A stretch of DNA of 52,418 bases from Phycisphaerales bacterium. Lineage in GTDB: Bacteria > Planctomycetota > Phycisphaerae > Phycisphaerales > SM1A02. The notes under the pieces were generated by a model, which ran no database searches, was not told the origin of the DNA, and worked only from the letters and a program-made list of their open reading frames with translations. The translations under genes were made by a program, and so were the position numbers. The stretch covers positions 1 to 52,418 of the forward strand of contig JABABM010000015.1 in assembly GCA_014238205.1 (NCBI GenBank), in the 5' to 3' direction. This document shows positions 8,312 to 16,506 of the stretch, in pieces; the stretch's first letter is position 1; every line of letters begins with the position of its first letter.

Positions 8312-9643
8312 CTACTCGTGGCGAAGCGCAACGATCGGATCCTGCCTGGAGGCCACGATGGCTGGATAGATGCCGAAGATGAGCCCGGTCATGGAAGCTA
8401 CAAGGAACGAGGCGATGATCGACCAGCCTGTGATCTGGGTTTCAAAGCTGATATCGGTTTCGATGATGTTCTGAATGGCAGGCTGGCTCATCAGCCACGG
8501 AAGAAATTCAGCCACTGAGATGGAGAGGCTGACGCCGAGAAGGATGCCCAGGAGACCACCGACAGCGGACAGGGTCCCGGTTTCGACAAGGAATTGGGAA
8601 ATGATGTGCTTTCGCGTGGCGCAAAGAGCACGCCGGATGCCTATTTCCCGCGTTCGCTCGATGACGGAAGCAAGCATGATGTTCATGATTCCAATACCAC
8701 CCACCAGCAGGCTGATGGCAGCAATGCTTGTCAGGAGCAGGTTCATCGCGAACGTGGTTCGCTTGACGTTTTCGAGCAGTTCCCAAGGCACGATCAGGGC
8801 GACATCATTGTCTTCAGAGTGTCCGACAGCGATGATCTTCTCGATCTGTTGCGCAACCTTGATGACCTCATCCGTTGAAGCAACGGTGATGTACAACTCG
8901 GAGAAGCGAATCTCCTCGCCGGAGAATGAGCCTGAAACACGTCGTACGACAACGTCTCCGAATTGCATCTCTGCGGTTGAAAGGGGAATGTGCACATCCA
9001 GATTCAGATCCCGGCCAACGAGCGCTCCCCCGGCCCCACCCGAGAGACCTACGGGGTCAAGTACACCGACGATCGAGAACACGCTTCGATCGATACGCAA
9101 CTCCTTGCCGACGGGGCTTTCAAGCGGAAAGAGCTGATCAGCAACACCCTGTCCAATGACTGCAACCGGTCGACGGAGTTCCAGGTCCTGCTCCGTGAGA
9201 TACCTCCCGCCTTTTTCAATCTTCAGATTGAGTACTTCTCTCAAGGCGGGAAGAGTCCCATAGGTCTGGCTGGTGACCCGCTTGTGCTTGTACGAGACCT
9301 CGGATCCCACTGTCTTCAATGGGATGATCCGTTCAGCTTCCGGCACGAATGCGGCAAGCCGTTCAAGATCTGCATCAAGAAGGCCGTATGACACAAGAAA
9401 CGACCGACGTTGTGATCCGAATGTGCTGGACTCGGGTGGTTTCCTGGAACGCACGATGATGTTGTTTGCCCCGAGCTGCTTGATGTCACGCAGTGCAGTC
9501 TGCTTGTTCCCTTCACCGATCGAAACCATGAGAATCACAGCTGCGACGCCGAGGATGATGCCGAGACTTGTCAGGGTCGATCGGAGCAGGTGCAGCCGAA
9601 GGTTCCAGAGACCCAATCGAAGTGTTTCAAGGAGAAAGTTCAT
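8312..9643 (-). CDS. MacB/FtsX-type ABC transporter permease
   Basis: This 443-residue membrane protein has the layout of MacB-class permeases (type VII ABC). One membrane helix lies near the N terminus (residues about 18-42, LTSLGIILGVAAVILMVSIGEG). A large extracytoplasmic MacB_PCD domain follows (about 45-290), and then three C-terminal helices of the FtsX domain with the motif GIGIMNIMLASVIERTREIG. Such permeases work with a separate ATPase in efflux or in lipoprotein or envelope transport by a mechanotransmission mechanism. No ATPase gene is adjacent. The nearest LolD-like ATPase, at 51137, has its own permease. The downstream genes are the small protein at 8279 and the kinase. Confidence 0.9.
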   Translation of the reverse strand: MNFLLETLRLGLWNLRLHLLRSTLTSLGIILGVAAVILMVSIGEGNKQTALRDIKQLGANNIIVRSRKPPESSTFGSQRRSFLVSYGLLDADLERLAAFVPEAERIIPLKTVGSEVSYKHKRVTSQTYGTLPALREVLNLKIEKGGRYLTEQDLELRRPVAVIGQGVADQLFPLESPVGKELRIDRSVFSIVGVLDPVGLSGGAGGALVGRDLNLDVHIPLSTAEMQFGDVVVRRVSGSFSGEEIRFSELYITVASTDEVIKVAQQIEKIIAVGHSEDNDVALIVPWELLENVKRTTFAMNLLLTSIAAISLLVGGIGIMNIMLASVIERTREIGIRRALCATRKHIISQFLVETGTLSAVGGLLGILLGVSLSISVAEFLPWLMSQPAIQNIIETDISFETQITGWSIIASFLVASMTGLIFGIYPAIVASRQDPIVALRHE

Positions 9644-9729
9644 CGTAGTGCTAGTCTGTGCCGGCCAGGGGCACGATATTGTCCATCAGGCTAACGTGTT
9701 TGCCTTCATTCTGCGCATAGGAGCAGTGC

Positions 9730-10014
9730 ATGCAGGTCGAGGTCGTCTCGGAACAGGAAGAGGAGAATGGGCTGAAGTTCTCCGTCACCTTCGGTGAACA
9801 GGCGTGTGAACTGTCCCTTTCGTGGGCTGACTACAACCTCTGGTCGCCGGATGGAACACTTCCCCCGGCGATCGTGGCTGATGCCGTAGTCAGGGTCATG
9901 CTTGAACATGGCCCACAGAAGATTCCGATTCGTCTTGACGCTTCGATTCTCCGCAGGCTGATTGACGGAGGAGACCAGCTTGTACATCAACACCTCGGCG
10001 GCGGGAACCACTGA
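9730..10014 (+). CDS. Small protein of unknown function
   Basis: This 94-residue soluble protein is acidic at its start (MQVEVVSEQEEENG) and has a beta-strand-like first half (KFSVTFGEQACELSLSWADYNLW) and a helical second half. AGGAG at 9719-9723 lies 6 bases before the ATG, which is the main reason to accept it over the antisense frame. It stands alone between a permease gene reading away and a convergent secreted protein gene 11 bases downstream. I do not recognise it. Confidence 0.6.
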   Translation: MQVEVVSEQEEENGLKFSVTFGEQACELSLSWADYNLWSPDGTLPPAIVADAVVRVMLEHGPQKIPIRLDASILRRLIDGGDQLVHQHLGGGNH

Positions 10015-10025
10015 AAGTTCGATTT

Positions 10026-10970
10026 CTATGGTTGCTTCTTGTCTTCCAGATCACGTTCCCGTTTCAGTCGTTCGGACAGTGGAACAATGACGGATATTCC
10101 ATCCTGTTCGTAACGGAGGCTTCTGTTCGAAGTTGAACCTGCAGGGCGAATCGGTTCAAAGGGATAGCCTTCAAGTTGGCGTTGAACGAAATCCGGGGCA
10201 CGGATGATGAGTGAACCTCGGTATTCACGAATACTGGCCCAGGATCCCCCATTGCGATTCCATGCTGTCGGTTCAACGAAATCCACGATGATCTGGATCA
10301 ACTTCTCGATCCGTTCTTCTTCATCGGTGGGGCTGAGAGAGCCAGGATTTTCGCCCCCGCCACCGCCACCAGTTCCACCACCGCCACCCAGGCCACCGCC
10401 AACACCACCGCCTCCGAGGCCGCCGCCACCTCCGCCGGAGTTCCCCAGATCGAGGGTCGGCGCATTGTCGAAATCGGGTATCTCGAAGATGAGGTTCTCG
10501 ATGTCATACGTCCTGATGTGTTGAGCGGATTTGCGACCCAGCCATTCCTTCGGGCCTATCTCGAGGACCCCATGATGGAGTTGCCAGGAGAACTCCTCTC
10601 CATCCAATGAACTGGAATCGAGGATACGTTCCAGGACATCCAGAGCCGGCTGGTGCTCGATGCTCATCGTGACGGGGAGTTCCGGGTCGAGCCCGGTTGA
10701 CGACGAGTCTGTGATCCACTTGATGGTCATGTTGATTCCCGTGGAGTCCTTCAGGAACTGCATGACAACCCGGAGTTGGGTGTTGTTGAATTCAGCGGTG
10801 AGATCGGTGTAGACCAGAGAACCAAGAGTTCTGGCCTCAACCTCATGCATCCGAGTTTGATTCTGGAACTGACCACGCATCTGGGCGTTGGTTGTTCCAG
10901 CAAACATTGCGACAGCCATGAACGAACACAGACAGAGTCGAAGAAGCCCTGAGCAGTCATGTGTCATCAT
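10026..10970 (-). CDS. Secreted secretin-N-domain-like protein with a glycine linker
   Basis: This 314-residue exported protein starts with a signal peptide (MMTHDCSGLL to NAQ, about 30 residues). Residues about 55-145 resemble the short N domains of secretins (STN-like): a beta-alpha-beta pattern with NTQLRVVMQFLKDSTGIN, then VTMSIEHQPALDVLERIL. A nearly pure glycine tract covers 179-206, followed by an acidic helix and a beta-rich end (IVDFVEPTAWNRNGGSW, LIIRAPDFVQRQL). That last part also resembles the second N domain of planctomycete secretin-like proteins. No secretin pore domain is present. Start choice: GGAGG lies 5 bases before ATG 10970, and the upstream TTG/ATG overlap that ribosome site. 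The preceding secreted-protein gene ends 39 bases upstream. Confidence 0.72.
   Translation of the reverse strand: MMTHDCSGLLRLCLCSFMAVAMFAGTTNAQMRGQFQNQTRMHEVEARTLGSLVYTDLTAEFNNTQLRVVMQFLKDSTGINMTIKWITDSSSTGLDPELPVTMSIEHQPALDVLERILDSSSLDGEEFSWQLHHGVLEIGPKEWLGRKSAQHIRTYDIENLIFEIPDFDNAPTLDLGNSGGGGGGLGGGGVGGGLGGGGGTGGGGGGENPGSLSPTDEEERIEKLIQIIVDFVEPTAWNRNGGSWASIREYRGSLIIRAPDFVQRQLEGYPFEPIRPAGSTSNRSLRYEQDGISVIVPLSERLKRERDLEDKKQP
10351..10441. repeat. Low-complexity CCGCCACC-type tract encoding polyglycine
   Basis: About 90 bases made of CCGCC, CCACC and ACCGCC units, which on the minus strand encode the 28-residue glycine linker of the secretin-like protein. Third positions vary (GGC, GGT, GGA), so it is not a pure microsatellite, yet it could slip in replication or be mis-assembled. 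Confidence 0.8.
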
Positions 10971-11009
10971 GCGAACCTCCATCAACCAGGGGCCATGCCC
11001 ATGGCTGCT

Positions 11010-12785
11010 TCAGTATAGTTCGTGATCATCCTCTGGAAACATGGCTTGTACATCTTCCAAGGAGAGCAGTTCTTCAAGGGTAAGAAGAGCCATGACCTGC
11101 GCAGCGGGTGGCATTCGATTGTCCCAGAAAGCCATCCTGATACCGCCTGCAGCACGTTCAGGATTTCGAAGCAAGGCTGCGCCTTCACTGCTCATCTGCA
11201 GCCTCAGGAGGAAGCTTGCAAGTGCATTCAACCTGTTCATCATTTCCATGCGTTCACCAGGGGTCGTCAAGTCGGGCGACAGCATCATTGAAGGCATCGC
11301 AGCTGCAGGCCGAAGCGACTGCGAATGGACATCATCGACGTTCTGTCCAAACACGAATCCACCGACCAGTTCAGGGCCAAACTGATCATCGCCCGAGGGA
11401 ACCTGCCGTTCATGAAGCAGCATTCGCACTTTGACCAGTTCTTCGACATGTGTCGGGGTTCCTCCATCAGCCAATTCGAGTTCAGCCCAGGCGATCCATG
11501 GCATCAGGGACACATGTCGGTCTGCGGGAAGGGTTTCCCATGCCTTGTCGGCAAGCAATCGTGCATCTCCATGATTTCCTGCCCTGGCCATTGCAAGGGA
11601 AGCCATTCCCATTCCATGGGAGTCGACAGGAGTGGTCTCGGCAGGAGCCTCCTCATGCAGTTTCTGGAAGTATCCGATTGCAGCGTCCCTGTGTCGGGCG
11701 AGGGCATCGGTTTCCTCGAGGTCCGGCATCGCACTCAGTGCAAGGAGGAAGGATGCGTGCTCGGTCGATGACTTTCCGGTGGTGTCTGTTTCAGCGAGGA
11801 TTCCAAGAAGCGTTGCCGCGATACGTGCTGCTTGATCATTCCTGGCAGGATCGAGCCGCTGATCGTTCGCAGCTCGGGCAAGAGCATATGCAGTCAATGC
11901 CTGGTCCAGGTTCGACGCGATCAGGGGCTTGTATCGGTCACTTGCCGGCTCGTAGGTGCCCATCACTCCGATGGTTTCCTCTCCTGGCCAGAGCGTTCCG
12001 ATGACATGATCGAGCACCGCCACCCTGGCATCTGCAAGTGACTGCAGGTTTGGAATATCACGCACACCGATCGATCCAGCGACAACTTCCATTGGTGGGG
12101 CGGAGGGGGTTGCCTGGGCAAGTCCGAGGACTTCGAAACGATAGGCACCAACATCTCCTCGTCTCATCCCTTCGACCGCTGCACGTGGTGTAAGACCAAG
12201 CCCGAGACCCATGCTTTCCAGGCTGGAAGCTTCCGGCCGGTTGTTCACGAGTCGCAATCGGCTTGGATATCGATAGGACCACTTGTTTCCCCAACGAAGT
12301 GCAAGCCCGTGACGGAGTGGATGGATATCCGATTCGAAATCGATCAGGGAGTTTCCGATGAGGGGTTCCAGAACTCCTCCCACCTCCAGTTCAAGTGTCA
12401 ATCTTTTTCCAGAGGCAACCCGGAGATCCTCCGGCAGGGCGGCAATGGTCGGGTCTTCAAGGGCATCTTCCAGTGCACGGGTTGTCGCCCTGCGAACCAT
12501 GCTTTCCGCATCGCCTTCAGCAGTGCCGATCCCGACAAGGCGGCCATCAAAACGGAGGATGACACAGCAGGCCGTTGCACCCTCGATACGAGTTGCGTTG
12601 GAACCAGCCTCATCGTCGCCAGTTGTCGTTGCATCGACCCAGTTTCGTGCTGCATACCATGCAGACACCGTGCCATCGGTGTCCGGCATTCCAGAAGCGG
12701 TCGTGTGCAAAACGGTTGCCACGAGCAGGAGCCCTGCAATCGCCTTGAGAGGACTGGTTCGGGTTGTGCGGCTTGGAATCATCAT
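11010..12785 (-). CDS. Large secreted protein of unknown function
   Basis: A protein of about 591 residues with a signal peptide (MMIPSRTTRTSPLKAIAGLLLVATVLHTTASG; hydrophobic core AIAGLLLVATVL). Residues about 60-130 (a stretch with ACCVILRFDGRLVGIG, then a helix rich in Ala and Glu) recall the AMMECR1-like pattern of a strand followed by an LxG-type turn. The similarity is weak and I do not rely on it. The C-terminal 350 residues are alpha-helical and rich in Ala, with spacing that suggests helical repeats like those of terpene-cyclase or TPR folds. No catalytic motif is visible. The start is uncertain between GTG 12803 and ATG 12785; neither has a strong ribosome site, and I chose ATG. It precedes the secretin-N-like gene by 39 bases, so the two may form an envelope unit. 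Confidence 0.68.
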   Translation of the reverse strand: MMIPSRTTRTSPLKAIAGLLLVATVLHTTASGMPDTDGTVSAWYAARNWVDATTTGDDEAGSNATRIEGATACCVILRFDGRLVGIGTAEGDAESMVRRATTRALEDALEDPTIAALPEDLRVASGKRLTLELEVGGVLEPLIGNSLIDFESDIHPLRHGLALRWGNKWSYRYPSRLRLVNNRPEASSLESMGLGLGLTPRAAVEGMRRGDVGAYRFEVLGLAQATPSAPPMEVVAGSIGVRDIPNLQSLADARVAVLDHVIGTLWPGEETIGVMGTYEPASDRYKPLIASNLDQALTAYALARAANDQRLDPARNDQAARIAATLLGILAETDTTGKSSTEHASFLLALSAMPDLEETDALARHRDAAIGYFQKLHEEAPAETTPVDSHGMGMASLAMARAGNHGDARLLADKAWETLPADRHVSLMPWIAWAELELADGGTPTHVEELVKVRMLLHERQVPSGDDQFGPELVGGFVFGQNVDDVHSQSLRPAAAMPSMMLSPDLTTPGERMEMMNRLNALASFLLRLQMSSEGAALLRNPERAAGGIRMAFWDNRMPPAAQVMALLTLEELLSLEDVQAMFPEDDHELY

Positions 12786-13137
12786 CAGTGTCCGAGAATA
12801 CACAGAAGTCAGGCTGATTTGCCCCGGATTCCCGCGCTTCTATTCGACAAGACCTCACATCGTGTCATCGTTGTGATGAGAGGCACGAAAGTGTCGTGTT
12901 CCGGGATTTGGAGAAATAGACCATGAGAAGAGCAGGGGGGGAAAGCCAGGCGTACGGCGGCATGGCCATCAGTCGGTTCATGCCTTTCACGAGCCATCGA
13001 CGAAAGATGGCCCTGTTGACGCTGTTGACGTTCCTGGTTCTCTGCTGAAGAAAATGTGGGGGAGAGCAAGGTGACAGCCCGCGACGCATTGCGTCGCGGG
13101 CTGTATTCATTTGCATGCAGCAGCATCCTTCCGAGGG
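12786..13137. other. Gene-free stretch between rpsA and the secreted-protein gene
   Basis: About 350 bases. Apart from the strong hairpin at 13075-13103 I see no gene. The frames open here have no ribosome site and no recognisable protein. Promoter elements for the downstream minus-strand gene probably lie here, but none is convincing. Confidence 0.5.
13075..13103 (-). terminator. Strong hairpin after rpsA
   Basis: CAGCCCGCGACGC and GCGTCGCGGGCTG form a perfect 13-base stem with an ATT loop, 35 bases past the rpsA stop codon. The T-rich side (TATTCATTT) follows on the plus strand, not on the rpsA strand. It is therefore either a terminator that does not need a strong T-run or an mRNA 3'-end stabiliser. 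Confidence 0.6.
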
Positions 13138-14913
13138 TCACAACTCGATCTTGTCGGTACCGAGTGCGCCGTGGTCATCCATGCCACCCCTGGTCGGGGC
13201 GTCTGGATCATCTCTGCCACTGTCATCCTGGGCCTGAACATCGTCTTGCGGGCCTTCGCCTTCTCCCCACTTGGCACGCTTGAGACTGAGGCCGATCTTT
13301 CGATCAGCAGTGTCCACCCTGAGGATCTTGACATCGACCTTCTCATCGGGCTTGACGATGTCCTGGGGATCTTCGACCTTCTCATCTGAAAGTTCAGAGA
13401 TGTGCAGCAGGCCTTCAAGGCCGTCTTCGAGTTCTACGAAGACACCGAAGTTGGTGATCTTCGTGACCGTGCCATGGACGACCATTCCCGGCTTGTAGGC
13501 TTCCGGAATGGCTGTATCCCAGGGATCCTCGGCGAGTTGCTTGATACCGAGGCCGACTCGCTGCTTGTCCTGGTCGATTTCCAGGACGACACATTCGACG
13601 GTCTCGCTTTTCTGGAACTTCTCGTTGGCATGTGAAATCTTCTCCGTCCATGACATGTCCGAGACATGAAGCAGGCCGTCGATTCCAGGCTCGATCTCGA
13701 TGAATGCACCGTAGTTGGTGAGGTTCCTGACCTGACCTTCAATGATCGTTCCCGGTGGATATCGCTCGGAGACGAGTTCCCAGGGGTTCACCTCGGTCTG
13801 CTTGATTCCAAGTGAGATCTCGTGCTTTTCAGGATTGATATCGAGGACGATGACCTCGATTTCCTCTCCGACCTCGACAAGTTCACTGGGATGGTTGATC
13901 CGCTTGGTCCAGGACATCTCGGAAATATGAACAAGTCCTTCGATGCCATCGTCCAGTTCGATGAATGAACCGTAACTGACCAGGCTGACCACCTTGCCCT
14001 TGATCCGGCTGTTGAGGGGGAAGCGTTCTTCGATCTTGTCCCAGGGAGATGGTTGCATCTGCTTCAAACCAAGCGCAATCTTCTCCTTCTCGCGATCGAT
14101 CTTCAGGATCTTCACTTCAAGTTCCTCTGCCACCTTGCAGATTTCACTTGGGTGGTTGACGCGACCCCAACTCATGTCCGTGATGTGCAGAAGGCCATCG
14201 ATTCCGCCAAGGTCGACGAAGACGCCGAAGTCGGCGATGTTCGTAACAGTGCCCTTGATCGAATCTCCCTCTGAGATCGACTCCATGAGCTTGTCTTTCT
14301 TTTCGTTCCGTTCGCGTTCGATCAACTTTCGTCGACTGATGACGATGTTGCGACGTTCTTCATCGATCTTCAGGATTTCAGCCCTGATCATCTTGCCGAT
14401 GTAGACACCGATGTCACTCGGGCGGCGGATGTCGACCTGCGAGGCGGGAAGGAAGACGGGGACGCCGATATCGACGAGCAGTCCACCCTTGATCTTTCGA
14501 GTGGCCTTGCCTTCGATGATGTCGCCCTCGTTGTTGGATTCGAGAATTCGCTCCCATCCACGGATGCGGTCGGCCTTTCTCTTGGAAAGCTTGATGATTC
14601 CGGTCTCGTCCTCAAGGTCTTCAAGAAGGACTTCCACGGTATCGCCCATCTTGAGGCTGTCGTAGTTGTCGAACTCGTTCTTGTTGACAAGTCCCTCCGA
14701 CTTGAGGCCTACGTCGATGACGGCGTCATCACCGGCCTTGCCGACGATCCGTCCTTGCAGGATCCTTCCGCGGCGGAGGTTCTGCTGAACCTCGCCCCCA
14801 AGAAGGGCATCCATGTCGCCATCGGCAACCTGGTCGCCCAGTTGTGTACGAATAAGTGCATCAGCTTCAGCTTCATCGAAACCGATGTCCGCGATGAGAT
14901 TGTGATCAACCAT
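13138..14913 (-). CDS. rpsA: Small-subunit ribosomal protein S1
   Basis: S1 binds mRNA leaders on the 30S subunit and helps unfold and start structured messages. The 591-residue protein holds six S1/OB-fold repeats. Repeat 1 is around ILQGRIVGKAGDDAVIDVGLKSEG, and the later ones carry the signatures GTVTNIADFGVFVDL, GKVVSLVSYGSFIEL, GQVRNLTNYGAFIEI and GTVTKITNFGVFVEL, each followed by GLLHISxMSW-like motifs. The last 45 residues are acidic and unstructured, with Asp and Gly predominating. The first about 45 residues are also acidic. ATG 14913 is the natural start. The gene stands alone, with about 265 bases before the next upstream gene. Confidence 0.96.
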   Translation of the reverse strand: MVDHNLIADIGFDEAEADALIRTQLGDQVADGDMDALLGGEVQQNLRRGRILQGRIVGKAGDDAVIDVGLKSEGLVNKNEFDNYDSLKMGDTVEVLLEDLEDETGIIKLSKRKADRIRGWERILESNNEGDIIEGKATRKIKGGLLVDIGVPVFLPASQVDIRRPSDIGVYIGKMIRAEILKIDEERRNIVISRRKLIERERNEKKDKLMESISEGDSIKGTVTNIADFGVFVDLGGIDGLLHITDMSWGRVNHPSEICKVAEELEVKILKIDREKEKIALGLKQMQPSPWDKIEERFPLNSRIKGKVVSLVSYGSFIELDDGIEGLVHISEMSWTKRINHPSELVEVGEEIEVIVLDINPEKHEISLGIKQTEVNPWELVSERYPPGTIIEGQVRNLTNYGAFIEIEPGIDGLLHVSDMSWTEKISHANEKFQKSETVECVVLEIDQDKQRVGLGIKQLAEDPWDTAIPEAYKPGMVVHGTVTKITNFGVFVELEDGLEGLLHISELSDEKVEDPQDIVKPDEKVDVKILRVDTADRKIGLSLKRAKWGEGEGPQDDVQAQDDSGRDDPDAPTRGGMDDHGALGTDKIEL

Positions 14914-15054
14914 GATGTTCAGGGGCAGCTCAGCGGAAGGCTACTGCGTGCTGCATGACGCAGTGTTGTAGATTCGCTGTTCCAGCCGGTCGGTCGACAC
15001 ACCGTCGATGAGTACCGTCGGGAACCCGCGGGTCCGCCGTCAATCGAACCGACA

Positions 15055-15060
15055 AGTATA
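15055..15060 (-). promoter_or_regulatory. rpsA: Possible -10 element for rpsA
   Basis: The minus strand reads TATACT here, a near-consensus -10 box. The matching -35 region 17 bases upstream (TGTGCC) is poor. If real, the rpsA leader would be about 135 bases long, which would suit the autoregulation known for S1. Confidence 0.22.
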
Positions 15061-15178
15061 TCGAGAAGAGGCCTGAAGGCACAGGCTCTGAAGCGACAAG
15101 ACATCAGTGGTGTGATTTTTGCGAAGCATGGCGGCCTGAAAGCCGGGTCCAGGCCCCGTTTGGAGGGTCAGCCCTTGA

Positions 15179-15457
15179 TCAGGGCACGCCACTGGTGTTG
15201 ATCGTTGGATACGGGCTCAACGGGCTTGGCTCTCCACCGAACCACATTCGGACCATGTCTTCACTGGCCATCCTGAGATTCTCGTCGTACGAAAGTGCCC
15301 ACGTGCGATCGATATCGACCTGACGTTGCGTCAGGGTTCTCAGTTCAGGGGTTATGTTTGCCGAGAGAGCCTCGAAACTCATTGGATCCGGCTTCGAACA
15401 TCCAGCAAGAAGCAGGGGAGCAGAGGAGAGGGCAAGCAGTGGGAGGATGTACTTCAC
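15179..15457 (-). CDS. Small lipoprotein
   Basis: A 92-residue protein with a clear lipoprotein signal: MKYILPLLALSSAPLLLAGC, lipobox LAGC, with the lipidated cysteine at position 20. The mature part of 72 residues is mostly helical (SFEALSANITPELRTLTQRQVDIDRTWALSYDENLRMASEDMVRMWF) with a proline-rich end. No family is recognised. The start is GTG, with GGAG 7 bases upstream. A short inverted repeat, GCCCT and AGGGC, overlaps the 3' end of the gene. Confidence 0.78.
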   Translation of the reverse strand: MKYILPLLALSSAPLLLAGCSKPDPMSFEALSANITPELRTLTQRQVDIDRTWALSYDENLRMASEDMVRMWFGGEPSPLSPYPTINTSGVP

Positions 15458-15963
15458 GAGTGAACTCCAAATGTTGGTCGGTGCATTGTAGGCACGTGGT
15501 CAGACAGTGTCCCTGACGTTGTGCAGACTGTCAACGGTCCTTCTTCAGGCCAACGTGGTTGATTCCGGATTCCAGCCCGGATGCTCCCAGGAATCAAGTT
15601 TCAAGGGCAGAAATTGAGGCCTGCACCTCGCATTGCCCTCTGGAGTGAGGTAGTGTGAAACAGGACGGCCTGCTGTCCCATCTCGGACCAGTCAACCGCC
15701 CTGTGTTTCTGCTCGTTCCTGCTTGATACCCAGGGATCGTCGAGCACGCGTCAATGGCCATGCCTCCCCCTGTAGTGGGTGAGTGGAAGGTCGGGAACGT
15801 CGAGTTGCGAGCCCACCTTGATTTGGGGTTCGAGCATGACCTGGGCGGACATCCAAGAGGTCTTGACCACTTGCATGCGATCGGCCGGGGCGGGACACCG
15901 GGCCGTCCTTACTGAACTCCATTCCGAGGTGAAGAAGTTGCGGGAGGATGTACCATCCCCGTC
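15458..15963. other. 506-base stretch without a gene
   Basis: It lies between the divergently oriented lipoprotein and HIT genes. Promoters for both must be here, but I cannot point to good boxes. Several frames are open for 60-140 codons, but they lack ribosome sites and low-complexity-free protein character. The part at 15559-15639 is rich in inverted repeats (see the next entry). I looked for signature sequences of SRP RNA, tmRNA and RNase P and found none. Confidence 0.5.
15559..15639. other. Two adjacent hairpins, possible structured RNA
   Basis: First hairpin: TTGATTCC (15559-15566) pairs with GGAATCAA (15590-15597). Second: AGGGCA (15604-15609) pairs with TGCCCT (15634-15639), and inside it GAGG (15616-15619) pairs with CCTC (15626-15629). 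The two sit 6 bases apart. This could be a small RNA, a leader structure or chance. Confidence 0.3.
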
Positions 15964-16488
15964 ATGGACCATCGATCTCTCTGGGCTCCGTGGAGGCTGC
16001 CCTACCTGAAGGACTACGAGGAAGCGAAGCGGATGTCGGAGGAAGCAGACTCCGGGGTCACATTTCTTTCGGCGTACTGGGAAGACCCTGCAGGTGACCG
16101 GGACAACCACGTTGTGCTGCGTACTGAGCAGGGTTTGATTCTTCTCAATCGGTATCCCTATGCCAATGGGCATCTCCTTGTCGCACTGGGTGAACCGAGA
16201 CCTGCCTTGGTTGACTACGACTCCTCGCAGCGAGCGGCATTCTGGTCATTGGTTGAGAGTGGGATGGATCTCATGCAGAAGGCCATCAATCCAGAGGGGA
16301 TCAATTTCGGGATCAACCAGGGGGCAGCGGCAGGCGCTGGCGTTCCCGGGCACCTGCATGGGCATCTTGTCCCACGTTGGCACGGCGACACGAATGCAAT
16401 GACAACGGTTGCCGGCACAAGGGTGATCCCGGCAAGTCTCGATGCTATGGCGGAGATGTACCGCTCAGTCGTGCAACAGGCCGGATGA
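15964..16488 (+). CDS. HIT-family nucleotide hydrolase/phosphorylase
   Basis: This 174-residue HIT protein carries the histidine triad GHLHGHLVPRW with His130, His132 and His134. The start (MDHRSLWAPWRLPYLK) and the motif ILLNRYPYANGHLLVAL, together with GINFGIN around residue 118, are typical of the branch that includes the mycobacterial Ap4A phosphorylase Rv2613c. A dinucleoside polyphosphate hydrolase or phosphorylase is the likely activity; the exact substrate is open. ATG 15964 has a GGGAGG sequence about 17 bases upstream, further than usual, but no better in-frame start exists. The neighbour 18 bases downstream is convergent. Confidence 0.9.
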   Translation: MDHRSLWAPWRLPYLKDYEEAKRMSEEADSGVTFLSAYWEDPAGDRDNHVVLRTEQGLILLNRYPYANGHLLVALGEPRPALVDYDSSQRAAFWSLVESGMDLMQKAINPEGINFGINQGAAAGAGVPGHLHGHLVPRWHGDTNAMTTVAGTRVIPASLDAMAEMYRSVVQQAG

Positions 16489-16506
16489 CCTGGTTGCCAA
16501 GGCTGC

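Noticed and set aside
9706..10011. Minus-strand open frame of 101 codons opposite the small plus gene
   Set aside because: The plus-strand frame has AGGAG before its ATG; the minus frame has none.
10351..10441. CRISPR-like or tandem repeat
   Set aside because: The units are short, imperfect and in frame with a glycine linker; no spacers.
12809..13141. Minus-strand open frame of 110 codons after rpsA
   Set aside because: It runs through the strong hairpin at 13075-13103, lacks a ribosome site and has no protein character.
15020..15060. tRNA-like T-arm (GGTTCGATT on the minus strand)
   Set aside because: The flanking bases do not pair as a T-stem, and no acceptor or anticodon arm can be drawn.
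15779..16009. Plus-strand 76-codon frame before the HIT gene
   Set aside because: Out of frame with the HIT gene and overlapping its start, no ribosome site.
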